Of a DNA stretch of 64,000 bases, positions 26,576-35,589 are shown one piece after another. Where the stretch lies: positions 186,001-250,000 of the forward strand of contig OW818687.1 of NCBI GenBank assembly GCA_942493275.1. The letters are read 5' to 3'. The notes under the pieces were generated by a model, which saw only the letters and a program-made list of their open reading frames with translations, was not told the DNA's origin and made no database searches. A program made the position numbers and the translations under genes. Every line of letters begins with the position of its first letter. Positions within the stretch are counted from its first letter, which is position 1. The DNA is from G942493275 sp942493275. Its GTDB lineage: Bacteria > Actinomycetota > Coriobacteriia > Anaerosomatales > PHET01.

Positions 26576-27468
26576 TCGCCTCGGAAGGACCGCTCGTCTC
26601 CATATTGACGCCGTCTTTCAACCAGGCGACGTGGCTCGGCGACAACCTGCGCTCGGTCGCCTGCCAGACATACCCTCACATCGAACACATCGTGATGGAC
26701 GGCGGCTCGACCGACGGCAGCGTCGAGATTCTCGAGGCGGCAGACGGCATCACCTGGCGCAGCGAGGCCGACGACGGGCAGTCGGACGCGATCAACAAGG
26801 CGTTCGCGGTCTCCACAGGCGAGATCATCGGCTGGATCAACTCCGATGACGCCTACTTCGACTGCCGGGTCATCGAAGATGTGGTCGCGTTTTTCGAGCG
26901 CCACCCTGACGTCGACGTGGTCTACGGGCACGCCGCCCAGATCGCCGAGGACGGAACGATCATCTGGATGATCTGGACTCCCCCGTTCTGGCGCCGCGTC
27001 CTGCGGATCACCAACTTCATCGGCCAGCCGGTCGCCTTCATCCGACGCCGCGTGCTCGACGATCCCATGCTCGACCGGAGCTTCCACTTCGCGATGGACT
27101 ACGAGTTGTGGCTGAGACTCGATGCGAAGGGGGCCCGGTTCAGGCGCATCAACCGCATCACCGCGGTCGACCGCCACCAGAAGGACCGCAAGTCGGTCAC
27201 CATCGAGCACGTGATGCACGAGGACTATGACCGGCTCGCGGACTCCCACGGCCGGGGCTACCCACGCGGCAAGCGCGTCCTCTCCCGAATCTTCTACGCG
27301 TGGCGCCGCGCCATGGGGGCCTTGCTCATCCCCGGAATCCCCGAGGAACTCGCGTTCACGCCCGTGCGCACGGGTCGAGGGGACCTGTTCAGGCGTCAGG
27401 CGCTGTCGTGGAACAAGGCGTGGCCGTACGACTACGTCGATAGCAGCGACGAGCCCGGAAAGGGCTAA
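26572..27468 (+). CDS. glycosyltransferase family 2 (tandem copy B)
   Basis: A 298-residue GT-A enzyme with the same motifs as copy A (VSILTPSFNQATWL, VMDGGSTDGSVEILE, INSDDAYFD). The ATG at 26572 follows AAGGAGT by 4 bases and overlaps copy A's stop (ATGA). It differs from copy A in the segment after DGTII (WMIWTPPFWRRVL versus QLLWTPPYDRNLL) and over the last ~95 residues, where acceptor recognition is expected. Convergent with the flippase gene, whose stop overlaps by 4 bases. Confidence 0.88.
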   Translation: MIASEGPLVSILTPSFNQATWLGDNLRSVACQTYPHIEHIVMDGGSTDGSVEILEAADGITWRSEADDGQSDAINKAFAVSTGEIIGWINSDDAYFDCRVIEDVVAFFERHPDVDVVYGHAAQIAEDGTIIWMIWTPPFWRRVLRITNFIGQPVAFIRRRVLDDPMLDRSFHFAMDYELWLRLDAKGARFRRINRITAVDRHQKDRKSVTIEHVMHEDYDRLADSHGRGYPRGKRVLSRIFYAWRRAMGALLIPGIPEELAFTPVRTGRGDLFRRQALSWNKAWPYDYVDSSDEPGKG

Positions 27469-29000
27469 CCGTCGCGCAGTACCCGCTTGCGCCTCCGCCA
27501 CACGGCGACCGAAGTGATGAGGTCGGCACGCTCGTCCCGGCCAAGGCCGACGCCGGCGAACGCGAGCCAGTATGCCGCCGCCGAGACACCCGCGCCGATC
27601 AGGCACCCGATCAGCGATCCTGACAGCGGCGAGACGACGAGGGCGCCTGCGACGGCCGCCGGAACCAGCAGCAGCGGGTAGACCGGCAGCACGATCGAAC
27701 GCAGCGCATCCGACCAGCTGAGTCCCGTTTCCTGCGCGAGGAACCGCATGTGGAACGGGAAGTCCACGAGATGGGCCACCGACGTGCCGATGGCCACGCC
27801 CAGCACGCCGATCCGGGGGATCAGCAGCGCGCTCAGGCCCACGTTGAGCACCGCCTGCATCACGATGTAGGGCACGCGGCGTCCGAGCCGCCCCTTGCTT
27901 ATGACGATCGAATCCCCGACGAGCCCAAGCGCCATCAGGATGTGGGGGAAGATGAGTACCCGGGCCACGAGCGCCTGATCGGCGAACTCCTCCCCGAGCC
28001 ACAGCACGATCACGGGCCCGACGAACACCATCGTCACGACCGTGATCGGTGCGATGAGGGCGGTCACGTACTTCGTGCCCCGCGTCAGCAGCGAACGCAG
28101 CGACGCCTCCCGCCCTTGTGCGCCCATGCTCGAGGCGAGCGGGAGAACGGCCGAGACCGACATGCCGGAGACGTAGGTGATCAGCGCGTTGAACTTCGAC
28201 GCGGCCTCGTAGAGCGCAACGGCCGTCCCCCCCATGAACACGCCGAGCAACAGCCGATCGGTCTGCTGATAGAACAGCAGGTCGGAGAGCTGAACGACGA
28301 AGACCGCCCAGCTGAAGGTGAAGATCGAGCGCGCCGAGGCGCGACCCATGCCCTGGAACCGAACTGACGGGAGACCTGCGAGAATGCGCGAGGCGATCAG
28401 GTTCCCCGCCGAAACGACGACCATCACGACGCCGTTCAGCACGACGAGCATGAGCGGTCCGGAGCCGGAGACGAGCACGTACCAGGTCGCGCCGATACTC
28501 AGCACCGTCGACGCGACACTCGAAGCTGCGAGAACGTCGTAGCGCTGCAACCCGCCGAGGATGTAGCGCGCCGCCGAAGACGGCCAGTACCACAACTGGA
28601 ACAGTGCGCCGACCAGCAGCATGTCCTTGAGCAGCTCGGCGTCGGCAGCCGAGATGTCGAAGATGCGGCCCGCATAGACGCCTACGAGCGCCATGGCGAT
28701 CGCCGCAACCACGCCGATTCCGGCATAGATAACCGTGGCGGTCGAAGCGGCCCCCACGAGGGCTGACCGGTCCTTCTTGGCGTGGTGCTCGGCCACGAGT
28801 GTCGTGAGTGCGGCGCCGATGCCCAGATCGAGCAGCACCGCGTAAGCCGACACGGAGGTTGCCAGCATGTAGATGCCGTAGTGCTCGAGCCCGAACGCCT
28901 CGATGAGCAGCGGCATGAACACGAGCGACGCAAGCATCGCAACGACCTGAGACGAGCCGTTCGCGAGCGTGTTGAGTACGAGCCGCCGCTTCTCGTTCAT
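27465..29000 (-). CDS. polysaccharide biosynthesis flippase (Wzx/MATE-like)
   Basis: A 511-residue polytopic protein with about 14 hydrophobic segments in the MOP/Wzx layout. The N-terminus reads NTLANGSSQVVAMLASLVF, then IEAFGLEHYGIYMLATSVSAY, the conserved first two helices of the family. It probably moves lipid-linked glycan repeat units across the membrane. It lies between the GT2 pair (convergent) and GDP-fucose synthase (39 bases upstream, same strand), consistent with a Wzx/Wzy-type pathway using one of the ligase/polymerase-like proteins nearby. Confidence 0.88.
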   Translation of the reverse strand: MNEKRRLVLNTLANGSSQVVAMLASLVFMPLLIEAFGLEHYGIYMLATSVSAYAVLLDLGIGAALTTLVAEHHAKKDRSALVGAASTATVIYAGIGVVAAIAMALVGVYAGRIFDISAADAELLKDMLLVGALFQLWYWPSSAARYILGGLQRYDVLAASSVASTVLSIGATWYVLVSGSGPLMLVVLNGVVMVVVSAGNLIASRILAGLPSVRFQGMGRASARSIFTFSWAVFVVQLSDLLFYQQTDRLLLGVFMGGTAVALYEAASKFNALITYVSGMSVSAVLPLASSMGAQGREASLRSLLTRGTKYVTALIAPITVVTMVFVGPVIVLWLGEEFADQALVARVLIFPHILMALGLVGDSIVISKGRLGRRVPYIVMQAVLNVGLSALLIPRIGVLGVAIGTSVAHLVDFPFHMRFLAQETGLSWSDALRSIVLPVYPLLLVPAAVAGALVVSPLSGSLIGCLIGAGVSAAAYWLAFAGVGLGRDERADLITSVAVWRRRKRVLRDG

Positions 29001-29039
29001 CGCGTCACGCGGCCCGCACGCGACATTCGACGACTGCGA

Positions 29040-29978
29040 TCACTCGTGAGCGTTGGCAACGTACCACTCGATCGTCCGCTTCAGCCCCGCCTCGAGATCG
29101 GTAGCCGCCTCGAAGCCGAACCGGTCACGCGCCCTGGACGTGTCGAGACAGCGGCGAGGCTGTCCGTCGGGCTTGGTGGCATCCCACACCAGCTCGCCCT
29201 CGAAGCCGGTGAGCCGGGCGATCGTCTCGGCGATCTCACGGATCGTGATCTCACGGCTCGCGCCCAGGTTGACCGGCTCATCGCCGTCGTAGTGCTCGGT
29301 GGCCAAGACGATCGCCTCGGCAGCGTCCTCGACGTAGAGGAACTCCCGGCTGGCCGAGCCCGTACCCCAGAGCGTGACCGAGCTCTCCCCCGCGGCCTTT
29401 GCGCTCAGGCATTTGCGGATGATCGCGGGAATCACGTGGCTGGTATGAAGATCGAAGTTGTCGCGCGGGCCATAGAGGTTCACCGGCAGCAGGAAGATCC
29501 CGTTCATGCCGTACTGCTGGCGGTACGCCTGAAGCTGCACCAGCAGCGCCTTCTTCGCGATTCCGTACGGTGCGTTGGTCTCTTCGGGATAGCCGTTCCA
29601 CAGGTCGTCCTCGCGGAAGGGCACCGGGGTGAACTTGGGGTAGGCGCACACCGTGCCGAGACAGACGAACTTCTCGATGCCGGCGAGGCGCGCCTGTTCG
29701 ATGAGCTGGATGCCCATGATCGCGTTCTCGTAAAAGAACCTGCCCGGCTCGTCCTGGTTGGCCGCAATACCGCCCACGACCGCAGCCAGATGGATGATCA
29801 CATCGGGCCGCCCGTCAGCCAGGGCTCGCAAGATGTCGGCCTCTCGAGTGAGGTCGTAGTCCGCCTGGCGAGGCACGAACACGTCCGTGCACCCGTGAGC
29901 GGCCAGCCGCTCGCACACGAAGGAGCCGAGGAACCCGGCCCCACCGGTCACCATCACACGCTTCTCGTTAAGCTGCAT
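29040..29978 (-). CDS. fcl: GDP-L-fucose synthase (GDP-4-keto-6-deoxymannose 3,5-epimerase/4-reductase)
   Basis: A 312-residue SDR enzyme using NADPH to finish GDP-L-fucose from the GMD product. Motifs: VMVTGGAGFLGSFV, GTVCAYP, NAPYGIAKKALL (catalytic Tyr and Lys) and LPVNLYGPRDNFD, the family signature. I chose the ATG at 29978, 10 bases after GAGGGA; an ATG at 29987 is only one base from it. The synthesis genes gmd and manC are at 11-14 kb. Together they imply a fucosylated or 6-deoxyhexose glycan. Shares direction with the flippase gene. Confidence 0.92.
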   Translation of the reverse strand: MQLNEKRVMVTGGAGFLGSFVCERLAAHGCTDVFVPRQADYDLTREADILRALADGRPDVIIHLAAVVGGIAANQDEPGRFFYENAIMGIQLIEQARLAGIEKFVCLGTVCAYPKFTPVPFREDDLWNGYPEETNAPYGIAKKALLVQLQAYRQQYGMNGIFLLPVNLYGPRDNFDLHTSHVIPAIIRKCLSAKAAGESSVTLWGTGSASREFLYVEDAAEAIVLATEHYDGDEPVNLGASREITIREIAETIARLTGFEGELVWDATKPDGQPRRCLDTSRARDRFGFEAATDLEAGLKRTIEWYVANAHE

Positions 29979-30032
29979 GCTCGTCATTCCCTCACTACGC
30001 AGTGGCGTGCCTTGCCCCACAGTTACAGTGCC

Positions 30033-30052
30033 ACAGGTATCATGGTACCTGT
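30033..30052. promoter_or_regulatory. inverted repeat in the fcl / GT4 divergent region
   Basis: ACAGGTA and TACCTGT form a perfect 7-bp inverted repeat with a 6-base spacer, placed midway in the 141-base divergent gap between fcl and the pgl-type operon. The size and position fit an operator read by a dimeric regulator. No matching regulator gene is visible nearby. Confidence 0.4.
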
Positions 30053-30119
30053 ATGAGCGCCTCGCGTTCACATCGCGCGATGGCGATCCCGAACCAAAAA
30101 GGATGGATGAGCCCGCTTC

Positions 30120-31262
30120 GTGTCCCCCTCCGCGCTCTTCGTCACCACCGTGCCGATCACCCTGGAGGCGTTTCTCACGCCGTTCTCGGAGTACTTCCGA
30201 GGACAGGGCTGGCGCATCGACGCACTCGCGAACGGAGCGTCGTCGGCCGAGCGGATCGCCGGCTCGTTCGACCAGCGCTACGACGTGGGCTGGAGCCGCA
30301 ACCCACTCGCCCCGCGCAACTTCCTGGGCAGCGCGAAGACCGTACGCGAACTTGTGCGGCAGAACCGCTACGACATCGTCCACGTGCACACCCCCATCGC
30401 CGCGTTCGTGACACGCTATGCGCTGCGGTCGCTCAAGGGCGCTGAACGGCCCGCGGTCATCTATACCGCGCATGGCTTCCACTTCTTCGAGGGCGGCTCG
30501 CGCGCAGGCAACATGGCGTATCGGACAATGGAACGCGCCGCGGCACCGTGGACCGACTTTCTAGTGACCATCAACGATGAGGACACCCGAGCGGCGCGCT
30601 CGCTCGGCCTGCCGGCTTCGCAAGTCCGTCACATTCCCGGAATCGGCGTCGACCTCACTCGGTTCAGCGAGGGCAAGATCCCACTCGAGCAAGCCCGCGC
30701 CGTACGAGAGGGCCTGGACGTTGATCCGTCCGACTTCATGCTCACGATGATCGCGGAGCTGGCACCCGTGAAGCGCCACGATCACCTTCTCGCGGCGCTC
30801 GCGCTCACGACCAACCCCGCTATCCGACTCGTGCTCGTAGGTGACGGTCCGCTGGAGTCCGAACTCCGGGAGAAGACCTTAGCCCTCGGAATCACCGAGA
30901 AGGTGCGCTGGGCGGGCTACCGCCGCGATGTCCCGGCGATCCTGGCGGCGAGCGATGCACTCGCGCTGGTCTCGGAGCGCGAGGGACTCCCTCGCTCGGT
31001 TCTCGAGGCGATGGCGGCGGGGACACCGGTCATCGGCACGCGGACCCGCGGTATCACGGACGCAGTGGAATCGACGGGCTGGATCGTGGCAAAAGACGAC
31101 GTCGCCGCGCTCGCATCTGCGATCGATGAAGCCGCATCGAACCCGGACCTGACACGCCAACGCGGAGAGCTCGCCCGGGAACGTGCCGAGCTTTTCGCGC
31201 TCCCCCGCATCATCGACGCCTATGAGGAGTTGTACCGTGAAGCACTCGCATCGCGTGTATGA
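30120..31262 (+). CDS. glycosyltransferase family 4 (PglA/second-sugar type)
   Basis: A 380-residue GT-B enzyme. N-terminal domain: SALFVTTVPITLEAFLTPFS and YDIVHVHTPIAAFVTRYA; TAHGFHFFEG is typical of GT4 enzymes acting after a PglC/WbaP-type transferase. Donor domain: VGDGPLESELRE and SEREGLPRSVLEAMAAGTPVI. GTG start at 30120 with a weak upstream site (AAGGA is about 16 bases away), so the start is less certain. It is the first gene of a five-gene run with pglC-, pglD-, pglE- and pglF-like genes and probably adds the second sugar. Confidence 0.86.
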   Translation: MSPSALFVTTVPITLEAFLTPFSEYFRGQGWRIDALANGASSAERIAGSFDQRYDVGWSRNPLAPRNFLGSAKTVRELVRQNRYDIVHVHTPIAAFVTRYALRSLKGAERPAVIYTAHGFHFFEGGSRAGNMAYRTMERAAAPWTDFLVTINDEDTRAARSLGLPASQVRHIPGIGVDLTRFSEGKIPLEQARAVREGLDVDPSDFMLTMIAELAPVKRHDHLLAALALTTNPAIRLVLVGDGPLESELREKTLALGITEKVRWAGYRRDVPAILAASDALALVSEREGLPRSVLEAMAAGTPVIGTRTRGITDAVESTGWIVAKDDVAALASAIDEAASNPDLTRQRGELARERAELFALPRIIDAYEELYREALASRV

Positions 31263-31890
31263 CGCCGTGAAGCGTGTCATAGACGTGGCCATCTCCGCCG
31301 CGGCCCTGCTCCTGCTGAGCCCGGTGCTCGCGGGCATCGCGATAGCCGTGCGCGTCAAGCTCGGTGCACCCGTGTTGTTCCAGCAGCCGCGCCCGGGGAG
31401 AAACGCCCGCATCTTCACGCTGTATAAGTTCCGCTCGATGCGTGATCTACCGGCGCACACCACGGCGGTCGACGCCGTGGCAACCGATGCCGAGCGGCTG
31501 ACGCCTTTCGGCCGGAGACTTCGTTCCACCTCGCTCGACGAGCTGCCGTCGTTCGTCAACGTACTCAAGGGCGACATGAGCCTCGTCGGCCCACGCCCCC
31601 TGCTCCCCGAGTACGTTCCTCGGTACAATGAGGCGCAGGCGAGAAGGCACGAGGTCCGTCCGGGTATCACGGGATGGGCGCAGGTCAACGGCAGAAACGC
31701 CACCAGTTGGGAGGAGCGGTTCGAGATGGACGTGTGGTACGTCGATCACCGCTCGGTGTGGCTGGACCTGAAGATCGCCTACATGACGATAGCAACTGTC
31801 TTTGGCCGCTCGGGAGTCTCCGCGCCGGGTGAGGCCACCATGGCACCGTTCGACCCGGCAGCGCAGCGAAAGGACGACCACGCATCGTGA
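31237..31890 (+). CDS. pglC: undecaprenyl-phosphate sugar phosphotransferase (PglC-like)
   Basis: A 217-residue monotopic polyprenol-phosphate hexose-1-phosphate transferase, which starts glycan assembly by moving a phospho-sugar from UDP-sugar to undecaprenyl phosphate. One N-terminal hydrophobic segment (residues 13-40), then PGRNARIFTLYKFRSMR, the catalytic Asp-Glu in STSLDELPSFVNVLKGDM and SLVGPRPLLPEY. It is the small PglC-size form. GTG at 31237 has GAGGAG 8 bases upstream. Lies directly before the pglD, pglE and pglF homologues, supporting a diacetamido-sugar donor. Confidence 0.9.
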   Translation: MKHSHRVYDAVKRVIDVAISAAALLLLSPVLAGIAIAVRVKLGAPVLFQQPRPGRNARIFTLYKFRSMRDLPAHTTAVDAVATDAERLTPFGRRLRSTSLDELPSFVNVLKGDMSLVGPRPLLPEYVPRYNEAQARRHEVRPGITGWAQVNGRNATSWEERFEMDVWYVDHRSVWLDLKIAYMTIATVFGRSGVSAPGEATMAPFDPAAQRKDDHAS

Positions 31891-32504
31891 AACGGCTACT
31901 CATCATCGGCTCGGGTGGTCACGCCAAGGTCGTCACCGCCGCAGCCGAAGCAGCGGGGTGGTCCATCGCCGGCATCGTCGATGCGACCACCGACCGCACC
32001 GAGCTGCTCGGACACCCGATCAGCGCTTCGTGCGACACCGCTGAAGCGGATGCGTTCATCATCGCGGTCGGAGACAACAGGACGCGTCGGGCCCGTTTCG
32101 AGGAGTGGAGCGGCTGTGGACTGGCTGCCGCCACCGTGATTCACCCTTCCGCGATCGTGGCTAGCACAGCGTCGATCGGCGCGGGCACGTTCGTCTCGGC
32201 GGGCGTGATCGTCAACCCGGATGCGCGCATCGGTGACAACGTGATCCTCAACACCGGCTGCATCGTGGAACACGACTGCGTCGTCGCCGACCACGCCCAC
32301 GTGGGCCCCGCCTCGAGCCTGTGCGGAAACGTGTCGGTGGGCAGCGGCGCGCTCCTCGGTACGGGCGTCAACGCGATTCCCGGTATCAGCATCGGCACGT
32401 GGAGCGTGTGCGGAGCCGGTGCCGCGGTGGTCAAGGACATTCCGGCCGACTGCGTGTGCGCCGGCGTGCCCGCGCGCATCGTACGTGCCGTCGAGGAGCT
32501 TTGA
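31887..32504 (+). CDS. pglD: sugar O/N-acetyltransferase, NeuD/PglD family
   Basis: A 205-residue acyltransferase with an N-terminal Rossmann-like domain (RLLIIGSGGHAKVV) and a C-terminal left-handed beta-helix of hexapeptide repeats (IGAGTFVSAGVIVNPDARIG, NTGCIVEHDC). PglD acetylates the 4-amino group of UDP-4-amino-trideoxy-GlcNAc with acetyl-CoA; the His of EHDC is the expected base. GTG start overlaps the pglC stop by 4 bases. Adjacency to pglE and pglF types supports the diNAcBac pathway over NeuD of sialic acid. Confidence 0.9.
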   Translation: MKRLLIIGSGGHAKVVTAAAEAAGWSIAGIVDATTDRTELLGHPISASCDTAEADAFIIAVGDNRTRRARFEEWSGCGLAAATVIHPSAIVASTASIGAGTFVSAGVIVNPDARIGDNVILNTGCIVEHDCVVADHAHVGPASSLCGNVSVGSGALLGTGVNAIPGISIGTWSVCGAGAAVVKDIPADCVCAGVPARIVRAVEEL

Positions 32505-33727
32505 TGAGGTCGGGACTGTCGATCGACGGCGGCTCGCCGGTGCGAACCCTCCCCCTCCCCGGATGGCCATCCCCCGGCGACGCGGAGGCGGCGGCGGTCG
32601 AGTCGGTCGTGCGATCGGGCCGGCTCAACTACTGGGTCGGTGACCAGGGACGCGATCTCGAGGCGTCGTACGCCGAGACACTCGGGCGTGCACACGCGAT
32701 CGCCGTCGCGAACGGGACTCTGGCGCTCGAGCTCGCGCTTAGGGCCTTCCTGATCGGGCCCGGTGACGACGTCGTGGTCCCCGCGCGCACGTTCATCGCG
32801 ACCGCCAGCGCGGTCGTGGCCGTGGGCGCCCGACCGGTGATCGCCGACATCGACCCGGACTCCGGCAACATGACGGCCACGACGCTCGAAGCCGCGCTTA
32901 CCCCGGCGACGCGCGCCGTGATACCCGTGCATCTTGGCGGCTGGCCCGTCGACATGGAGCCGCTGCTCGCGATCGCCCGAAAGCACCGGCTGACGGTCAT
33001 CGAGGATGCGGCACAGGCCCACGGGGGCCGATATCAGGGCCGTCCTGTGGGCGGGCTCGGCAGTCACGCGGCGGCGTTCTCCTTCTGCCAGGACAAGATC
33101 ATCCCCGCGGGCGAAGGCGGCATCCTCGTGCTGGACGACGACGATGCCTACCAGCGCGCGTGGGCGTACAAGGATCACGGCAAGTCGCTTGAGAAGGTGA
33201 CGGCCATGGCTCAGGCGGGCGGCGGATCGACCTCCTACCAGTGGCTGGTCGACGGGTTTGGCACCAACTGGCGACTCAGCGAGTTGCCGGCCGCTCTCGT
33301 CCGTGTCGGACTCGAACGCCTGGACGAGTGGCACGGCGTGCGGACACGCAACGCCCTGAGCCTCGCCGAAGGCCTTGCCGATGTTCCGGGACTCACGATC
33401 CCGCTTCCGCCGGCAGGCACCGAGCACGCCTTCTACCGGCTGTACGGGCGAATCCGACTCGAGGAGCTGTCGAGCGGGTGGACGCGCGACCGGATCACCT
33501 CGGCCATCGGCGCCGAAGGCGTTCCCGTGCAGTACGGCACGTGCGCCGAGATCTACCGAGAGCGTGCGTTCCTCACAGCGGGACTCGGTCCCGAGACACG
33601 GTTGGCCGGCGCGTGCGCCGCTCACGAGAGTTCCATTGCGTTCTTCGTCCACCCCACGTTGTCGGAGTCAGACATCCAAGACACGGTCACCGCAACCCGC
33701 AAGGTGATGGAGGCAGCCACATCGTGA
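32504..33727 (+). CDS. pglE: PLP-dependent UDP-4-keto-sugar aminotransferase (DegT/DnrJ/EryC1 family)
   Basis: A 407-residue sugar aminotransferase, which adds the 4-amino group to the 4-keto intermediate with glutamate as donor. Seen: VGDQGRDLEASYAETLGRAH, the catalytic lysine in FSFCQDKIIPAGEGG, and DGFGTNWRLSELPAA. The ATG at 32504 follows GAGGAG and overlaps the pglD stop (TGATG). It is followed by the pglF-type dehydratase with a 4-base overlap. PglE is the best pathway-based assignment; other aminosugars are possible. Confidence 0.88.
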   Translation: MRSGLSIDGGSPVRTLPLPGWPSPGDAEAAAVESVVRSGRLNYWVGDQGRDLEASYAETLGRAHAIAVANGTLALELALRAFLIGPGDDVVVPARTFIATASAVVAVGARPVIADIDPDSGNMTATTLEAALTPATRAVIPVHLGGWPVDMEPLLAIARKHRLTVIEDAAQAHGGRYQGRPVGGLGSHAAAFSFCQDKIIPAGEGGILVLDDDDAYQRAWAYKDHGKSLEKVTAMAQAGGGSTSYQWLVDGFGTNWRLSELPAALVRVGLERLDEWHGVRTRNALSLAEGLADVPGLTIPLPPAGTEHAFYRLYGRIRLEELSSGWTRDRITSAIGAEGVPVQYGTCAEIYRERAFLTAGLGPETRLAGACAAHESSIAFFVHPTLSESDIQDTVTATRKVMEAATS

Positions 33728-35589
33728 CGCCTACAGAGATGTTCAGACGCGTTCGGGCCACCGGGCGGCTGTGGAACTCCGCGCTCGTGGTGCTTGATGC
33801 GGCGATCGTGGTCATGGCGACGGTCGCGGCCTACTACGCGCGCTTCGAAGGCGTCGTACCCGACGTGTTCGCCCAGTGGACCATGCCGCTGATGTGGCTC
33901 TCGGTGTTCCTCTACGGATCCTTGTTCGCGGCGTTCGGGCTTTACCGCCTGGTTCTGCGATTTGTCAGCATCGACACGCTCATTCGGCTCTTCGGCGCGA
34001 CCATCATCGCCGTCTCGGTGCTTCTGGCGATCGATGTCCTACTGCCGCAAGAAGCCGGGACGCGCGCCGTCCCGTTCGGCGTGCTGTTCATCCAGGCGGT
34101 GCTCGTGTTCCTTGGCGCCGCAGGTATCCGTGTTGCCGCCCGCATCCTCATCCACATCAGGGCGGCGCGGCCGATTGGACGGCGCGTGTTGATCGTCGGC
34201 GCGGGCAATGCCGGCTCCCTGCTTCTGCGTGAAATACAGAACCGCCCTGACCTCAACCTGTCCGTGATCTGCTTCCTCGACGACGACCGGCGCCTTACCG
34301 GTCGGACCATCAACGGGGTACCGGTCCTGGGCACCACCGACAAGCTCGCCGAAACGGTAGCCAAGAAGGCGATCCAAGAGGTCATGGTCGCGCTTCCCTC
34401 GGCCTCCCAAGACGCCGTGAGAGCCATTCTGAACGCCGCAGCTGACGCAGACGTGCAGACACGCGTCATGCCCAAGATCGTGGTGGAGACGGGCTCTGTG
34501 AGCCTGCGCGACCTGAGGCCGGTCGACGTCGAGGACCTGCTCGGAAGAGATCCGGCTGCAATCGACATCGAGCAGGTGCGCGAAACGATCACCGGCAAGT
34601 CGGTTGCCGTCACCGGAGCGGCGGGCTCGATCGGCTCGGAACTGTGCCGCCAGGTCATGCAGCTTGCACCCGCGCGCCTCATACTGATCGAGATCGACGA
34701 GAGCCGGCTCTACGAACTGTGGCTCGAGCTGTCACAGATCGACCCGGACGTCCCGGTCATGTGCCTGTGCGACATCAGAGACCCGCGAACCTTGGACGCG
34801 GCCTTCGAACGCTACCGACCGGAGTTGGTTCTCCACGCCGCGGCCTATAAGCACGTGCCACTCATCGAGGTTGCCCCCGCCGAGGCGGTCAAGACCAACG
34901 TGATGGGAACTCTGCAACTCATGGAGGCATGTGAGAGACACGGCGTCGCCCGCTTCGTCCTCATATCGACGGACAAGGCGGTCGCGCCCGCCAATATGAT
35001 GGGCCTGACCAAGTCACTCGCCGAGCGCATCATGCTGGCCGAGACGCGCGACAACGCACTGCACGCGGTCGCGGTCCGCTTCGGCAACGTCCTCGGAAGC
35101 CGCGGCTCCGTGGTGCCGATCTTCGAGGAGCAACTGCGCCACGGCGGACCGGTGACCGTCACCGATCCGGAGGTCACGCGCTACTTCATGACGATTCCGG
35201 AGGCGGCACGGCTGGTTCTCCAGGCGCAGGCGATCGGTGCACCTGGCGACATCTTCGTGCTCGAGATGGGCGAACCGGTGCGAATCGTGGACCTCGCTCG
35301 CAAGATGATCGCGCTGTCCGGCGTGCCCGCCGAGGTGCGTTTCACGGGGCTGAGACCCGGCGAGAAGCTGCACGAGCGCCTCATCACAGAGACCGAGTCG
35401 CTCCTCCCCACCCAGTGCGACCGCATCCTCCGAGTCGACCGCGTTCACGTCCTCGAGCCCGACTTCGATGAAGCCATCGACGCACTCGTGGATGCAGCGA
35501 TCGTCCTCGACGAGGCGGCGTTGGCGGGTGCAGTGGATCGGCTCGAGCCCGGCTTCGCGGAGCGCGCCTCCCGAATGGCAGCCGGCTAG
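33724..35589 (+). CDS. pglF: membrane-bound UDP-GlcNAc 4,6-dehydratase (PglF-like)
   Basis: A 621-residue protein with four N-terminal membrane segments (residues about 20-145), a CoA-binding-like Rossmann domain (VLIVGAGNAG, near 156-165) and an extended SDR catalytic domain starting VAVTGAAGSIGSE at about 294. The catalytic site is STDKAVAPANMMGLTK, with Met426 and Lys430 in the MxxxK form that replaces YxxxK in PglF/FlaA1-type enzymes. It makes UDP-4-keto-6-deoxy sugar from UDP-GlcNAc. Last gene of the run. Its stop overlaps the convergent ligase-like gene. Confidence 0.92.
   Translation: MTPTEMFRRVRATGRLWNSALVVLDAAIVVMATVAAYYARFEGVVPDVFAQWTMPLMWLSVFLYGSLFAAFGLYRLVLRFVSIDTLIRLFGATIIAVSVLLAIDVLLPQEAGTRAVPFGVLFIQAVLVFLGAAGIRVAARILIHIRAARPIGRRVLIVGAGNAGSLLLREIQNRPDLNLSVICFLDDDRRLTGRTINGVPVLGTTDKLAETVAKKAIQEVMVALPSASQDAVRAILNAAADADVQTRVMPKIVVETGSVSLRDLRPVDVEDLLGRDPAAIDIEQVRETITGKSVAVTGAAGSIGSELCRQVMQLAPARLILIEIDESRLYELWLELSQIDPDVPVMCLCDIRDPRTLDAAFERYRPELVLHAAAYKHVPLIEVAPAEAVKTNVMGTLQLMEACERHGVARFVLISTDKAVAPANMMGLTKSLAERIMLAETRDNALHAVAVRFGNVLGSRGSVVPIFEEQLRHGGPVTVTDPEVTRYFMTIPEAARLVLQAQAIGAPGDIFVLEMGEPVRIVDLARKMIALSGVPAEVRFTGLRPGEKLHERLITETESLLPTQCDRILRVDRVHVLEPDFDEAIDALVDAAIVLDEAALAGAVDRLEPGFAERASRMAAG

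Noticed and set aside
26437..28593. 718-codon open frame on the minus strand across the GT2 pair and flippase
   Set aside because: It opposes two well-supported GT2 genes with clear motifs, overlaps the real flippase in another frame, and its composition (Arg/Gly/Asp-rich, no domain) fits a GC-bias artefact.
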